DNA from: Rhizobium mayense
GTDB lineage: Bacteria > Pseudomonadota > Alphaproteobacteria > Rhizobiales > Rhizobiaceae
Direction of reading: 5' to 3'
NCBI RefSeq assembly: GCF_030272705.1
Contig: NZ_JARFYM010000006.1
Location: forward strand, 178,892-242,891
Length of the DNA stretch: 64,000 nucleotides
The notes beneath the pieces are model-generated. The model saw nothing but the letters and a program-made list of their open reading frames with translations. It was not told the origin of the DNA and ran no database searches. A program made the position numbers and the translations under genes. Below, in pieces: positions 52,259-60,866 of the stretch. Numbering within the stretch: the first letter of the stretch is position 1; every line of letters starts with the position of its first letter.

Positions 52259-52918
52259 TTACATTCTTGGGTTGTGCCCGGGCGGCCCGTCAGGCTCCTG
52301 ATCGTGGTTAACAATGGCGTTAACCTTCTTAAATTTTTTTTCGATTTCCAACTTTTTTTGTCGGACGGCCTCATCTTGCTGCCATTGCCAACGCTGCGCG
52401 GCGAGTTGCATATTCTTGATTGTCTCAACCTCTGATGCAGTGTGGTTTCTGGTTGCAATTTTAAATTCGCGCGCCCCTCTTTCAGCAATCATTGCGCGAG
52501 CCCAGTCGTGCGTTTCTTCTGGCAACTGCGTTAGTATAAACTGAAATACAGCCGTATTATTTGGCAATTCGAGGTACCTGACTGCGAGGCTCAGACTCGG
52601 TTTCTGCTCAAAGTATCTGCCAAAATGAAGTTGGAGGCGGGGCTGCTTCTTGTGTGTATATTCAGGTCGTGGCGGAGCTTCCGCTGTCACGGCTGCTCTT
52701 ACATTGGTGGGGCCAGGCCTGGACAAATTCGATGTGATCAACGCGCCCATGGCCGCGCCAAACTCTTTCGCTAAATCTAAAAAACGAATGAGCAAGATGA
52801 GTTTCGCAAGGTCCTTTAGTCGTTGAAGACGCTCTCGCTGTTGCCGCCTCCGCCGCCAGCGCTCAGCCTCGATCCATTTCTCTTTCTCTCGTTGCTTCAG
52901 TTGTTTTTGCATCGGCAT
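52259..52918 (-). CDS. Coiled-coil/membrane-associated hypothetical protein
   Basis: A 219-residue protein. It starts with a very basic helical stretch (MPMQKQLKQREKEKWIEAER, then RQQRERLQRLKDLAKLILLI), continues with a hydrophobic helix (LIRFLDLAKEFGAAMGALI), a central beta-like part (YTHKKQPRLQLHFGRYFEQK) and a C-terminal charged coiled coil. No family recognised. AAGGG lies about 9 nt before the ATG. It stands alone on the minus strand with its own terminator. Confidence 0.55.
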   Translation of the reverse strand: MPMQKQLKQREKEKWIEAERWRRRRQQRERLQRLKDLAKLILLIRFLDLAKEFGAAMGALITSNLSRPGPTNVRAAVTAEAPPRPEYTHKKQPRLQLHFGRYFEQKPSLSLAVRYLELPNNTAVFQFILTQLPEETHDWARAMIAERGAREFKIATRNHTASEVETIKNMQLAAQRWQWQQDEAVRQKKLEIEKKFKKVNAIVNHDQEPDGPPGHNPRM

Positions 52919-53201
52919 TTTTGCTTACCCTTTTTCTCCTGGTAGAAAAGGGTGGCGGAGGTCAGCGCAACGCACCAGTGGCAATATCGGCGGCGGTGAT
53001 TTTTTGGGAGAAATCAGGAAAGCGTGAATTATCTCGGGATAACAAAGACTTACGGCTGGTCGGAGTGGAGAGATTCGAAATCGTATAAGCCATTGATTCT
53101 CAACAACAATTTCCACTCTTTGTAACACTGTAACGGCCTACATTCTGTTCTAGATTGCAAGAGCATATGACCCGCATCGAAAGCTGCTCGCAAGAGCGAA
53201 G

Positions 53202-53948
53202 CTATAGGCTTACCGCCTCCATAAATTTGTGTCCGACATCCGTGAACCGTAGTTCCTTAAAGAGGCGGATACCATTTTGTATCTGGTTCTCATCATAAAG
53301 CGGCTCCTGTTGAGCGCTATCGAAGAATGCGGTGATGCCCAAAGCATATAAATGCTGCCCGTAGAATTCGACGTTTTCGGGAAACATGAGGTTAGCGCGC
53401 GGTATCTCATCCAGCTCCATCTTTATGTTGCTGAAGGTATTTGAACTTCGCTCGTAATCTTGTGTAAACCACTGGCGGAAGGACCGGCGTTCTTGTTTCC
53501 AGAGAGTCCACATGGCGCTAAGTAATGTCGCCTCATCTGCCGATAGTTGCCTGACGATCTGAGCGAAAGCGGGATGCGCATTATGAACGCGCGTCTGGTC
53601 AATGCTACTGCTCAGAAGCTGTGAGAACATCTCAGATATCGGGCTATCCTCGGGTTCATACCGTATTCCTTCAAGGACCGGTCCTAACACCTGCGGAGGA
53701 GGTGGAAGTCGGTTATCTTCTGGAACGCGGCGAACGGACTTATCGAGGAAGTTTCTAAATCGGTCCTGCAGCGCGGCGGGATACTGTATAGGCGCGAGGG
53801 CAAGAAGAACTGTCTTCGTAATATCCTCTACAATATTTCCGACCTGCTGAGCGCCGGGCTTTACTGCATCGTCATAGGCGTCTTTGACAGGAATCTGCTT
53901 TGCAACTTCGACAGCTACCGCTGTAGCCAGGTCTACCTCTTCTTCCAT
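53202..53948 (-). CDS. Abi-alpha (DUF4393) family protein
   Basis: A 248-residue protein of the DUF4393/Abi-alpha family, named for putative abortive infection. Typical segments are KTVLLALAPIQYPAALQDRF, NFLDKSVRRVPEDNRLPPPP, VLGPVLEGIRYEPEDSPISE and MFSQLLSSSIDQTRVHNAHP. It is the third gene of a minus-strand group with a GIY-YIG nuclease-like protein and a small membrane protein, 54 nt after the latter. A phage-defence role is inferred from family and context; no activity is demonstrated for this protein. Confidence 0.75.
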   Translation of the reverse strand: MEEEVDLATAVAVEVAKQIPVKDAYDDAVKPGAQQVGNIVEDITKTVLLALAPIQYPAALQDRFRNFLDKSVRRVPEDNRLPPPPQVLGPVLEGIRYEPEDSPISEMFSQLLSSSIDQTRVHNAHPAFAQIVRQLSADEATLLSAMWTLWKQERRSFRQWFTQDYERSSNTFSNIKMELDEIPRANLMFPENVEFYGQHLYALGITAFFDSAQQEPLYDENQIQNGIRLFKELRFTDVGHKFMEAVSL

Positions 53949-54002
53949 CGCCGTCTACCCTGATCGCGGATTGAGTTATTGTAGCAATAAGCCTGCCGAT
54001 CT

Positions 54003-54350
54003 TCACCGGCGAAGGTCATCTCGCATTGATTCTATCAGTCCGCTGAACGCCGACTCCCGTTCAGACCGTGGCCTATCGTTTGTTTCCACGATGGCCTGGG
54101 CGAAACGCGCTACGTCCGGCGACCCGAAAAGCTGACAGCGGGTTTGCCAAAGAGCAAAATCCTTTGAGTTTTCGTCTGAAGGTTGCACCGCTGCTTTATG
54201 GAGCGCTCCGAGAAGTCCTAGATAGGCTTCCCGCTTCTCCTGATACAGGCGGTCTTTCATCACTGCCCTGCGACTATTGAAATTGTCGATAACCGACTTC
54301 AGCAGCGATCCTATACCAAGGCCACCGATTAGCGGCAAAACCCAATCCAT
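54003..54350 (-). CDS. Small single-pass membrane protein
   Basis: A 115-residue protein with an N-terminal membrane anchor (MDWVLPLIGGLGIGSLLKSV) and a cytoplasmic helical domain (RRAVMKDRLYQEKREAYLGL, then LGALHKAAVQPSDENSKDFA). Start 54350 is decided by GAGG 8 nt upstream. It lies 10 nt downstream of the GIY-YIG gene and 54 nt upstream of the Abi-alpha gene, so the three are probably one transcript. No family recognised. Confidence 0.6.
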   Translation of the reverse strand: MDWVLPLIGGLGIGSLLKSVIDNFNSRRAVMKDRLYQEKREAYLGLLGALHKAAVQPSDENSKDFALWQTRCQLFGSPDVARFAQAIVETNDRPRSERESAFSGLIESMRDDLRR

Positions 54351-54360
54351 GCTCAGTGCC

Positions 54361-55089
54361 TCACCAAATTTTTGACCATCGTTTGAAGGCAGCAACGTCA
54401 GCCTTCGTCAGCTTGAACCATTCCCCACGTGTCCGCTTCGCGGCAAAGCGTTTATGCCAATACGCTTCAATGCCTGCCGGATCGTCGGTTAAGATCGAAT
54501 GGACAAGCTCGATTTCCTGAGGAAGCTCGATCTGAATTTGCCGACCGCGCTTATTGAGTGAGGTCGTGAAGCCGATCTTGTAATCTGTCCCGTGGCGCTG
54601 CATGTAGACGTAGCCGACTAAGGTGGCCGGATTGTCACGGTCGTAGTCGACGTTCTGACGGCGCGGAATGTATGCCCGCGCCAACGAAGCGACCTCTACC
54701 TCACCAGCTCGGTCAGCGTGTTCGGCAAGGGCTGTCGCCAATTCGGCCATGCCCCAACGTTTCAACAAGGTTTTCCGATCGGGACTGTTAGGACGGTGAT
54801 GAAATTCAAAATCGAGGTCGGAAGTCGTCGGGAAGCGGCCTAGTGCTTTAGCAATGTCCATCACCAGATCCAAGAGAGCGTCTGCGCTCCATGCGACCTG
54901 AAGTTCATTCGGTGCCAGTCCTGCCTCAGCAACGGCATCACTCCAGTTTCGCCAAATCTTTCCCTGCCATTCGTGACGCTTAATTCCCGTCTCTGCTTCG
55001 AACCTCGCAATGCCCGGCGATTTGCCGCCGTTGTCAGCCGCAACTTGCTGGATCTTAAGAAGTATGTCCTGCTTCTTGTAATCGCTCAT
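54361..55089 (-). CDS. GIY-YIG/T5orf172-type nuclease-like protein with N-terminal DNA-binding repeats
   Basis: A 242-residue protein. The C-terminal domain (about residues 157-242) is GIY-YIG-like of the T5orf172/MUG113 type: GYVYMQRHGTDYKIGFTTSL, Arg182, the catalytic-type Glu208 in GIEAYWHKRFAAKRTRGEWF. The N-terminal half has two helical repeats resembling homing-endonuclease-associated DNA-binding repeats (KSPGIARFEAETGIKRHEWQ, FPTTSDLDFEFHHRP). The start at 55089 avoids a polar 15-residue extension. First gene of the putative three-gene cassette ending with Abi-alpha. Confidence 0.7.
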   Translation of the reverse strand: MSDYKKQDILLKIQQVAADNGGKSPGIARFEAETGIKRHEWQGKIWRNWSDAVAEAGLAPNELQVAWSADALLDLVMDIAKALGRFPTTSDLDFEFHHRPNSPDRKTLLKRWGMAELATALAEHADRAGEVEVASLARAYIPRRQNVDYDRDNPATLVGYVYMQRHGTDYKIGFTTSLNKRGRQIQIELPQEIELVHSILTDDPAGIEAYWHKRFAAKRTRGEWFKLTKADVAAFKRWSKIW

Positions 55090-55272
55090 TCGGCTGATTC
55101 CCGTTATGGGCGTATTTTGCTCACGACTACACAAAAAGAAAAGCCCGCCGAGTATACGCTAGGCGGTTACATATACGTATTATTGCCGGTTCGCCCTTGC
55201 TTCGAAACGATCATTACCGAACACGCAGGTTCGCCGCCGACAGAGGAAAAAGCGGCATGAATTCAAAAGTAC

Positions 55273-55800
55273 CTATTTGAGTAGCGACTGTAACATATGA
55301 CCTAGATCCGGAGGCTGAAGATCGGCTTTTTCACGAAACACATTCGCCAACTCGTGAGCCTTCTTTCCGGTTCGCTTTGCGGCCTCCTCGGCCTCAAATG
55401 GATTTCCTTCAAAATGGTTGGCGTATCTGGCGCTGGCCGCCTGAGCTTCGCATTCGTTCAAAAAGCTCATTGCCCTATAAGCTGTGTCCGCATCTAGCGA
55501 ATGCCAATCGACGTCTTGAGGGTATGCAGGCGGATCGGGAAGTGAGAACGTGGTCGGAATTTGAGTTTGTCCGTAGTGAGCTACCGAGGCATCGACCAAC
55601 TCAGCACATTCGATCGCGTAACTCTCAAGGATCGATGCAACTTTCATGCACAAATATGTCCTGGCGTGTTTTTGGCGGGTACGGGACCGAACAAAATCAG
55701 CAAGCCAGGTCAACATTGGAGACAAGAAAGCCGTGATGACACCGGTACTTATAACCGCCGTGACAATTTCCTTCGTGGTCCAAATCGATGCATCAGCCAT
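55273..55800 (-). CDS. Membrane-anchored hypothetical protein
   Basis: A 175-residue protein with an N-terminal membrane segment (IVTAVISTGVITAFLSPMLT) and a mainly helical soluble domain (FVRSRTRQKHARTYLCMKVA, SFLNECEAQAASARYANHFE). The start at 55800 (MADASIWTT) has GGAGAG upstream; a longer frame from 55818 exists. It lies upstream of the GIY-YIG gene on the same strand, with a 183-nt gap. No family recognised. It could be the first gene of the cassette or a separate unit. Confidence 0.6.
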   Translation of the reverse strand: MADASIWTTKEIVTAVISTGVITAFLSPMLTWLADFVRSRTRQKHARTYLCMKVASILESYAIECAELVDASVAHYGQTQIPTTFSLPDPPAYPQDVDWHSLDADTAYRAMSFLNECEAQAASARYANHFEGNPFEAEEAAKRTGKKAHELANVFREKADLQPPDLGHMLQSLLK

Positions 55801-55872
55801 TACACTCTCCGCGTTCACTCGCGGACAATGCTTACGCTAATAAAGAGCGTCAATCGAGCCAATGGAGAGCCT

Positions 55873-56508
55873 ATGAACAATCTGCCGCCTAAAGAACCGC
55901 GTTTTAAGAAAGCAAAAGCTGGATCGGGCAAACAGCAGCAACTCGTCCAGAAAAAATTATCGGATACCGCTCGCTTATCCGACGCTGTGCCGGATGATAT
56001 CAAACTCGCTGTTGCGACAGCCATTATGCAGTTTTCAGAGATGGAAATGCACGCAGAGGAGTTCATTTGGGCGGTGCTTGGCCTTTCGTACGATGACGGA
56101 AAGCTGGTCACTCAGATTGAAACTAAAGAAAAAATCGAGCTGGCGAAGAAGCTATCGGAACGGTACGCCATGCCGCTGCATCCCAATGCTCAGACAACCG
56201 CCGACGCATGGACTGGTATCCGTAGAGCCATAGAGGCTCGGAACAAAATGGCTCATGGCGTTTGGCGCATGATCGACGGCGCGATCCCGATCGTCATTTC
56301 ACATCGCATCCCGACTGAACCAGGTAGCATAAACAGCGAGCACTTTCCCTTAGACCGTATTCAATCGGTCGGCTCAATCTGTACCAAAGCCGGTAGATTG
56401 TTTGTAGCGCTAAATCGCAAAATTGCAACCAACGGGAGGCCAGCGCCCTTACCCACGCACGCTCCCGACGATGCGGAACTTTCAATCAATGACACCAAAG
56501 CACCCTAA
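55873..56508 (+). CDS. HEPN-like domain protein
   Basis: A 211-residue protein, divergent from the membrane-anchored gene. A helical core contains AVATAIMQFSEMEMHAEEFI and IRRAIEARNKMAHGVWRMID, where R123-N-K-M-A-H128 matches the R-x4-H motif of HEPN RNases. HEPN proteins often act as toxins or as RNases in defence. No cognate nucleotidyltransferase-type antitoxin gene is adjacent. GGAGAG 7 nt before the ATG supports the start. The HEPN assignment rests on one motif and is moderate. Confidence 0.5.
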   Translation: MNNLPPKEPRFKKAKAGSGKQQQLVQKKLSDTARLSDAVPDDIKLAVATAIMQFSEMEMHAEEFIWAVLGLSYDDGKLVTQIETKEKIELAKKLSERYAMPLHPNAQTTADAWTGIRRAIEARNKMAHGVWRMIDGAIPIVISHRIPTEPGSINSEHFPLDRIQSVGSICTKAGRLFVALNRKIATNGRPAPLPTHAPDDAELSINDTKAP

Positions 56509-56883
56509 TCGAAATTTCGGAAAGTCGCGTCCAGCTACTAACGGCACACTTTGATAGATACCTACAGCAACTTGATTGATAGCGAAGTGAATCCTACGAA
56601 TAAAACGGCTTAGTGGGGACCTGTAAGAGCTTGTGGGAAGGACGCACAATTTCTTTGCCCTCAGCGCCACCCAATTTATAGATAGCCTTGCGTCGCTTCA
56701 GCGACGCAATAAAAAACCGTATGCGAGCAAGAACATACCAATTATTGGCGGAATTCTTTCGAATTTAGTCAGCACGCACCACAATACATTGAAACTCTTC
56801 ATCTAGCGTGGTACACCCAGGTTGCATCAGCTTTGTCTTAATTTCGCAAGCTGGTATTTCCGCGTCCATCGAGGAGCATCCCA
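56509..56883. other. Intergenic region with a 9-bp perfect hairpin
   Basis: 375 nt without a gene. TTGCGTCGC-TTCA-GCGACGCAA (56688-56709) is a perfect stem with A-run on the plus side. It may act as a weak terminator of the HEPN gene or an unrelated element. Confidence 0.45.
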
Positions 56884-57264
56884 GTGATCAGAGGTTTGCG
56901 GGACATCTACGTAAACGTTAGCGATATGCGAAGATCGATTGCATTCTATCGAGATATATTAGGGATTCCAGTCAGTTCTGAGACGACATACTGGACATCA
57001 CTTGATCTCTATTCTTTGAGATTGGGTTTGCATTGGACGGGCGGGACCGCTGTCCCCTCAATCCCTGCGGATGAACATGGACCCTTTTCCGGGGCAACTA
57101 TAACTTTCGAGGTTCCCGAGATGGATAAGTTCGTTGAGCACCTGAAACAGAGTGGGGTTTCAGTCGGGCCCATACTAACCTACGACTGGGGTCGCATTGT
57201 CACTTTAGCGGACCCCGATGGCAACATCTTGAAAGCCTTGGAACCCGTTCCGGCACGCGATTAG
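56884..57264 (+). CDS. VOC family protein (glyoxalase/dioxygenase fold)
   Basis: A 126-residue protein of the vicinal-oxygen-chelate fold. Segments LRDIYVNVSDMRRSIAFYRD and ILGIPVS form the first beta-alpha unit, TITFEVPEMDKFVEHLKQSG the second, and RIVTLADPDGNILKALEP the end. The usual first His ligand is Tyr in DIYVNV and the final Glu ligand is Lys in ILKALE, so metal binding may be lost. GTG start at 56884 with GAGGAG upstream. It is 9 nt before the NHL gene and probably co-transcribed with it and the di-haem gene. Confidence 0.85.
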   Translation: MIRGLRDIYVNVSDMRRSIAFYRDILGIPVSSETTYWTSLDLYSLRLGLHWTGGTAVPSIPADEHGPFSGATITFEVPEMDKFVEHLKQSGVSVGPILTYDWGRIVTLADPDGNILKALEPVPARD

Positions 57265-57273
57265 GAGGACGCC

Positions 57274-59598
57274 ATGCGCACGCTGATCATCGGATTGATG
57301 ATGGTCCTGTGTTTCGGTACAGTTCTCGCCAGCCCACCGCCCTTTCCAGACGAAATGAAGTATCCAAATGTAGTGCCTCCGCGAAAGCAATTTGGCGGAT
57401 ACGGCTCGGGTCTCGGTCAGATGAATGAACCCGTGGCTGTGGCAGTGTCAAAACAGAGCGAGATCTATATTGCTGACACGTTTAACAATCGAGTAATTGT
57501 TTACAGCGTCGACGGGGTTTTTCTACGATCGTGGGGATCGCTAGGCCGCGATTCAGGGAAGTTGGTCAACCCTCAGGGTATATTTGTTGGGTCCGACGGA
57601 AAAGTTTACGTATCTGACACCGGGAACGGGCGCATTCAAGTCTATGATGCACTCGGAAACTATATTCGGACTATTGGAACTGGGATCGGTGGCATGTCAG
57701 GACACTTGAATGAGCCGATGGGATTGGCGGTCAAGGGCGAAAAAATCTATGTTGCCGACCGCGGCAACGAACGGGTGGCAATTTTTGGAACCGACGGCAC
57801 GTACGAGGGGCAGATTGGAGAACTCGGTACGGCCGATGGACAATTCAACTATCCAACCGACGTGGCGATTGATGATAGCGGTTTCGTATATGTCGCCGAC
57901 GCCTATAACAATCGTATCCAAAAGTTTGACAATACAGGAAAATATGTCGCTCAGTGGGGCGGATGGGGATCATATTCAGGGCTTTTCGCAAATCCAAGCA
58001 GTGTCAGTTTTGCGGGTGACAAACTCTATGTCGGGGATCTGATTAACCACCGAATTCAAGTTTTTGACGACAAAGGTAACTATCTATATCAATGGGGTCG
58101 TCACCCCCCTACCGGCCATGAGGGCAACGGTCGGCTTCACTATCCGGCCAAAGTCGCCGTAGCACCTGACGACTCATTCAGTGTGGTCTGCGAGCCATTT
58201 GAATACCGTTGTCAGGTATTTGATACGTCCTCTGCCAGCGCCGTTCACAATGTGGATGACAAGGCATGGTGGGACAAGGGATCGCGCTTCCACTATGGCA
58301 CGCGGGCCGTTTGTCAGGGTGGGTTAATGACAATTGCCGAGCCCGATACACATTCGGTTTTGGTTTTTGACATAACCGCCGACAAGCCCAAACTCCTCAC
58401 AAGGCTTGGCGGTCAGGGTAGAGCGCTCGGGAGCTTTGTGCGGCCCTCAGGAATGACTATCAACAGCGATAGTGGAGAGATTATCGTATCCGATGGCGGC
58501 AACCATAGGTTACAAGAGTTTGAATTGTCAAGAATGGTGCCTGCGTCGGCTGAGTTCGCGCCGAACGTCAGCCGCGTTGTTCGCGCGAAGAGTGTGATAG
58601 GGCTTGCGTTGCCTCATATTAGCGCACAGGGTTTCGATGGTTCCAATGCCTCCCCAGTAGAGCCGAGCGCTCTGGCAAGGGATAAAGACGGCTCTCTCTA
58701 CATGGCCGATCCGCACAATTCGAGGGTAATTGTTCTAGACAAGGATATGAACCCCGTCAGGACAATTGGACACTATGGGAGCGGCGACGGAGAGTTGGAA
58801 GTCCCCAATGACATCAGCTTCAGCAAAGACGGTGAAACGCTTTACATCGTGGACACCTATAATTTTCGTATCGAAGCATTTGATCGCAAGACAGGGAACT
58901 ACAAATTCCAATGGGGCGCCCCGGGCGCGCAACAAGGGAACTTCATACACCCGTTTGGTATTGCCAGCGGGAATGACGGCTTTGTCTATGTTTCAGACGA
59001 TGCGGCTAACAGGATTCAAAAATTCGATGAAGCAGGCAATTTCGTTTTGACGTTCGGTCGTTGGGGAACCGAGCCGGGACAATTTTACAAGCCCAAAGGC
59101 GTCACACAGGATTATAAAGGGCGCATAATTGTCGCGGACTTCGGAAACCATCGCGGCCAGATATTCACTTCAAGCGGCGATTATTTGGATATGTTCGGCA
59201 TTGGAGAAGGGTATACTCCGCCTCTCGTTCTTGCCAATCAGGCCCACGTCCTGGCATCGGCCGGGCCTTCGAGCCAAATTAGCAATGGTGGGTCGTACGT
59301 GGTGACCTATAGCATCTCGGATGGCGCTATCAGCATTGGACAGCCATTCGCGCTCACTCTTCGGATATTAAACGCACAAGATCATAGTGATGCGTCCGAC
59401 GTAGGATTGTCGGTAAGCGCAACTATGCCTGCTCACTATCATGGGATGAATACTCAGCCCACGGTTGAAAGGGCGCCTGATGGCTCCTGGCACATTAAGG
59501 GTATGTTGTTTCATATGCCTGGAGCTTGGCAATTGAACTTTGACATCAGCGGACCTAACGGAATCGAGCGTGCGCAGGCAGATTACCTACTGCAGTAG
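57274..59598 (+). CDS. Secreted NHL-repeat beta-propeller protein with C-terminal YtkA-like domain
   Basis: A 774-residue exported protein. Signal peptide MRTLIIGLMMVLCFGTVLAS. About 10 NHL-type repeats follow, for example GKVYVSDTGNGRIQVYD, GFVYVADAYNNRIQKFD and GETLYIVDTYNFRIEAFD, each with the Asp/Asn-Arg-x-hydrophobic strand. The last 100 residues have MPAHYHGMNTQP and MLFHMPGAWQLNFDISGP, as in YtkA-like domains. It has AGGAGG before the ATG and is followed 16 nt later by a MauG-like di-haem gene. Possible substrate or partner of the di-haem enzyme; inference. Confidence 0.85.
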   Translation: MRTLIIGLMMVLCFGTVLASPPPFPDEMKYPNVVPPRKQFGGYGSGLGQMNEPVAVAVSKQSEIYIADTFNNRVIVYSVDGVFLRSWGSLGRDSGKLVNPQGIFVGSDGKVYVSDTGNGRIQVYDALGNYIRTIGTGIGGMSGHLNEPMGLAVKGEKIYVADRGNERVAIFGTDGTYEGQIGELGTADGQFNYPTDVAIDDSGFVYVADAYNNRIQKFDNTGKYVAQWGGWGSYSGLFANPSSVSFAGDKLYVGDLINHRIQVFDDKGNYLYQWGRHPPTGHEGNGRLHYPAKVAVAPDDSFSVVCEPFEYRCQVFDTSSASAVHNVDDKAWWDKGSRFHYGTRAVCQGGLMTIAEPDTHSVLVFDITADKPKLLTRLGGQGRALGSFVRPSGMTINSDSGEIIVSDGGNHRLQEFELSRMVPASAEFAPNVSRVVRAKSVIGLALPHISAQGFDGSNASPVEPSALARDKDGSLYMADPHNSRVIVLDKDMNPVRTIGHYGSGDGELEVPNDISFSKDGETLYIVDTYNFRIEAFDRKTGNYKFQWGAPGAQQGNFIHPFGIASGNDGFVYVSDDAANRIQKFDEAGNFVLTFGRWGTEPGQFYKPKGVTQDYKGRIIVADFGNHRGQIFTSSGDYLDMFGIGEGYTPPLVLANQAHVLASAGPSSQISNGGSYVVTYSISDGAISIGQPFALTLRILNAQDHSDASDVGLSVSATMPAHYHGMNTQPTVERAPDGSWHIKGMLFHMPGAWQLNFDISGPNGIERAQADYLLQ

Positions 59599-59614
59599 GG
59601 GACCTTGACCCAAA

Positions 59615-60844
59615 ATGTCGCGAATTCTTTTAGTGGGTGCGATATGGACCCTCTTCTTGACGCTGGATGCTTCCAGTGAAGTAATAACACCCGAGGATCA
59701 AGAGGTTAGCTTTTCGAATTCAGAAGAAGCTATCATCCTTGGTATGTCGCCGATGCCCGAACCGCCTAGTGACCCAACAAACAGACTGGCACAGGCCGCC
59801 GGAGCGATAGCTTTGGGACGAAGGCTTTTCTTCGATTCTCGCTTGTCACAGGGAAACGTAGTCAGTTGTGCATCTTGCCACAATCCTCTCGAAGGTTGGG
59901 CGGACGGACGTCCGCTCGCGCAGGGACTCGCGCTTGGAGACAGAAATACACCATCTCTAGCAAACTCGTCATATCAGCGATGGTTCGGCTGGACCGGGGC
60001 CTCGGCCACACTTTGGCAACAAATAATCCGGGCAATAACAAACCCGCACGAGATGGGCGGAACCCCCGTAGCAGTAGCTGAGCTTCTAGAAACTGACACC
60101 ATCTATTCAGCAACATTCAAAGATGTCCTTGCCGACGCCTACGGAAGAAGCATTGATCACAGTGTCGGTTCCCTCAATGAGCCGAAAACAAAGCTGGTGG
60201 CTGCCGCTAAGGCGATCGCGGCGTTCGTTGCCACGCTTTCTTATGGCTGTGCGCCGTTTGATAGATTCGTTGATGGTTTGCGAACGTCTTCCGCAGGAGA
60301 GCAGGAAGCGATCAGTTCCAGTGCAAAGCGCGGCCTGAAGATTTTTATTGGCAAAGGGCGATGCAACACATGTCACTATGGGCCACTCTTTTCGGACCGC
60401 GAATTTCACGATCTCAAAGTACCTGGGCGTGACGGCAAGTTCTCCGATGATACTGGTCGTTACTTGGGGCTGGAACAGTTGGCAGCGGATGGCTTCGGCC
60501 CTAATTCGGACTTCAGTGATTCTAAAGATAGCGAAATAGGCAATCTTATCAATTACACGAAGAAACTACCCGAGAACGTAGGACAGTTCCGGACACCGTC
60601 CCTTCGAAATGTCTCACTCACGGCGCCTTATATGCACGCTGGGCAATACACCAGCCTCTTGGCCGTTCTGGACCACTACTCAGAAATGGCGGATGCTATG
60701 GTTCTCAACCACAGTGACGAGGGAGTGCTTGTACCGCTGTTTTTGACCATCAGCGAGAAGAATGATTTAATTAGTTTTTTAGAAACGCTTACTGACTACA
60801 GACTAGAGTCTGGCGCAAATCTGGCGTGCGAAATACGAAAATAG
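59615..60844 (+). CDS. Di-haem cytochrome c peroxidase/MauG-MbnH family protein
   Basis: Periplasmic di-haem protein of 409 residues. N-terminal hydrophobic signal (LLVGAIWTLFLTLDAS). Two haem c sites are CASCH (Cys85, Cys88, His89) and CNTCH (Cys250, Cys253, His254). Further marks are GRRLFFDSRLSQGNVVSC, GWADGRPLAQG, RNTPSLAN and the C-terminal FRTPSLRNVSLTAPYMHAGQ. The family includes bacterial cytochrome c peroxidases and MauG/MbnH, which oxidise tyrosine or tryptophan side chains of a partner. The partner may be the adjacent NHL/YtkA protein. Needs the cytochrome c maturation system of the host. Confidence 0.88.
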   Translation: MSRILLVGAIWTLFLTLDASSEVITPEDQEVSFSNSEEAIILGMSPMPEPPSDPTNRLAQAAGAIALGRRLFFDSRLSQGNVVSCASCHNPLEGWADGRPLAQGLALGDRNTPSLANSSYQRWFGWTGASATLWQQIIRAITNPHEMGGTPVAVAELLETDTIYSATFKDVLADAYGRSIDHSVGSLNEPKTKLVAAAKAIAAFVATLSYGCAPFDRFVDGLRTSSAGEQEAISSSAKRGLKIFIGKGRCNTCHYGPLFSDREFHDLKVPGRDGKFSDDTGRYLGLEQLAADGFGPNSDFSDSKDSEIGNLINYTKKLPENVGQFRTPSLRNVSLTAPYMHAGQYTSLLAVLDHYSEMADAMVLNHSDEGVLVPLFLTISEKNDLISFLETLTDYRLESGANLACEIRK

Positions 60845-60866
60845 ATCGATCAGGCGAGTGCCATAA

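Noticed and set aside
56688..56709. Rho-independent terminator after the HEPN-like gene
   Set aside because: The perfect stem is followed by an A-run, not a T-run, on the plus strand.
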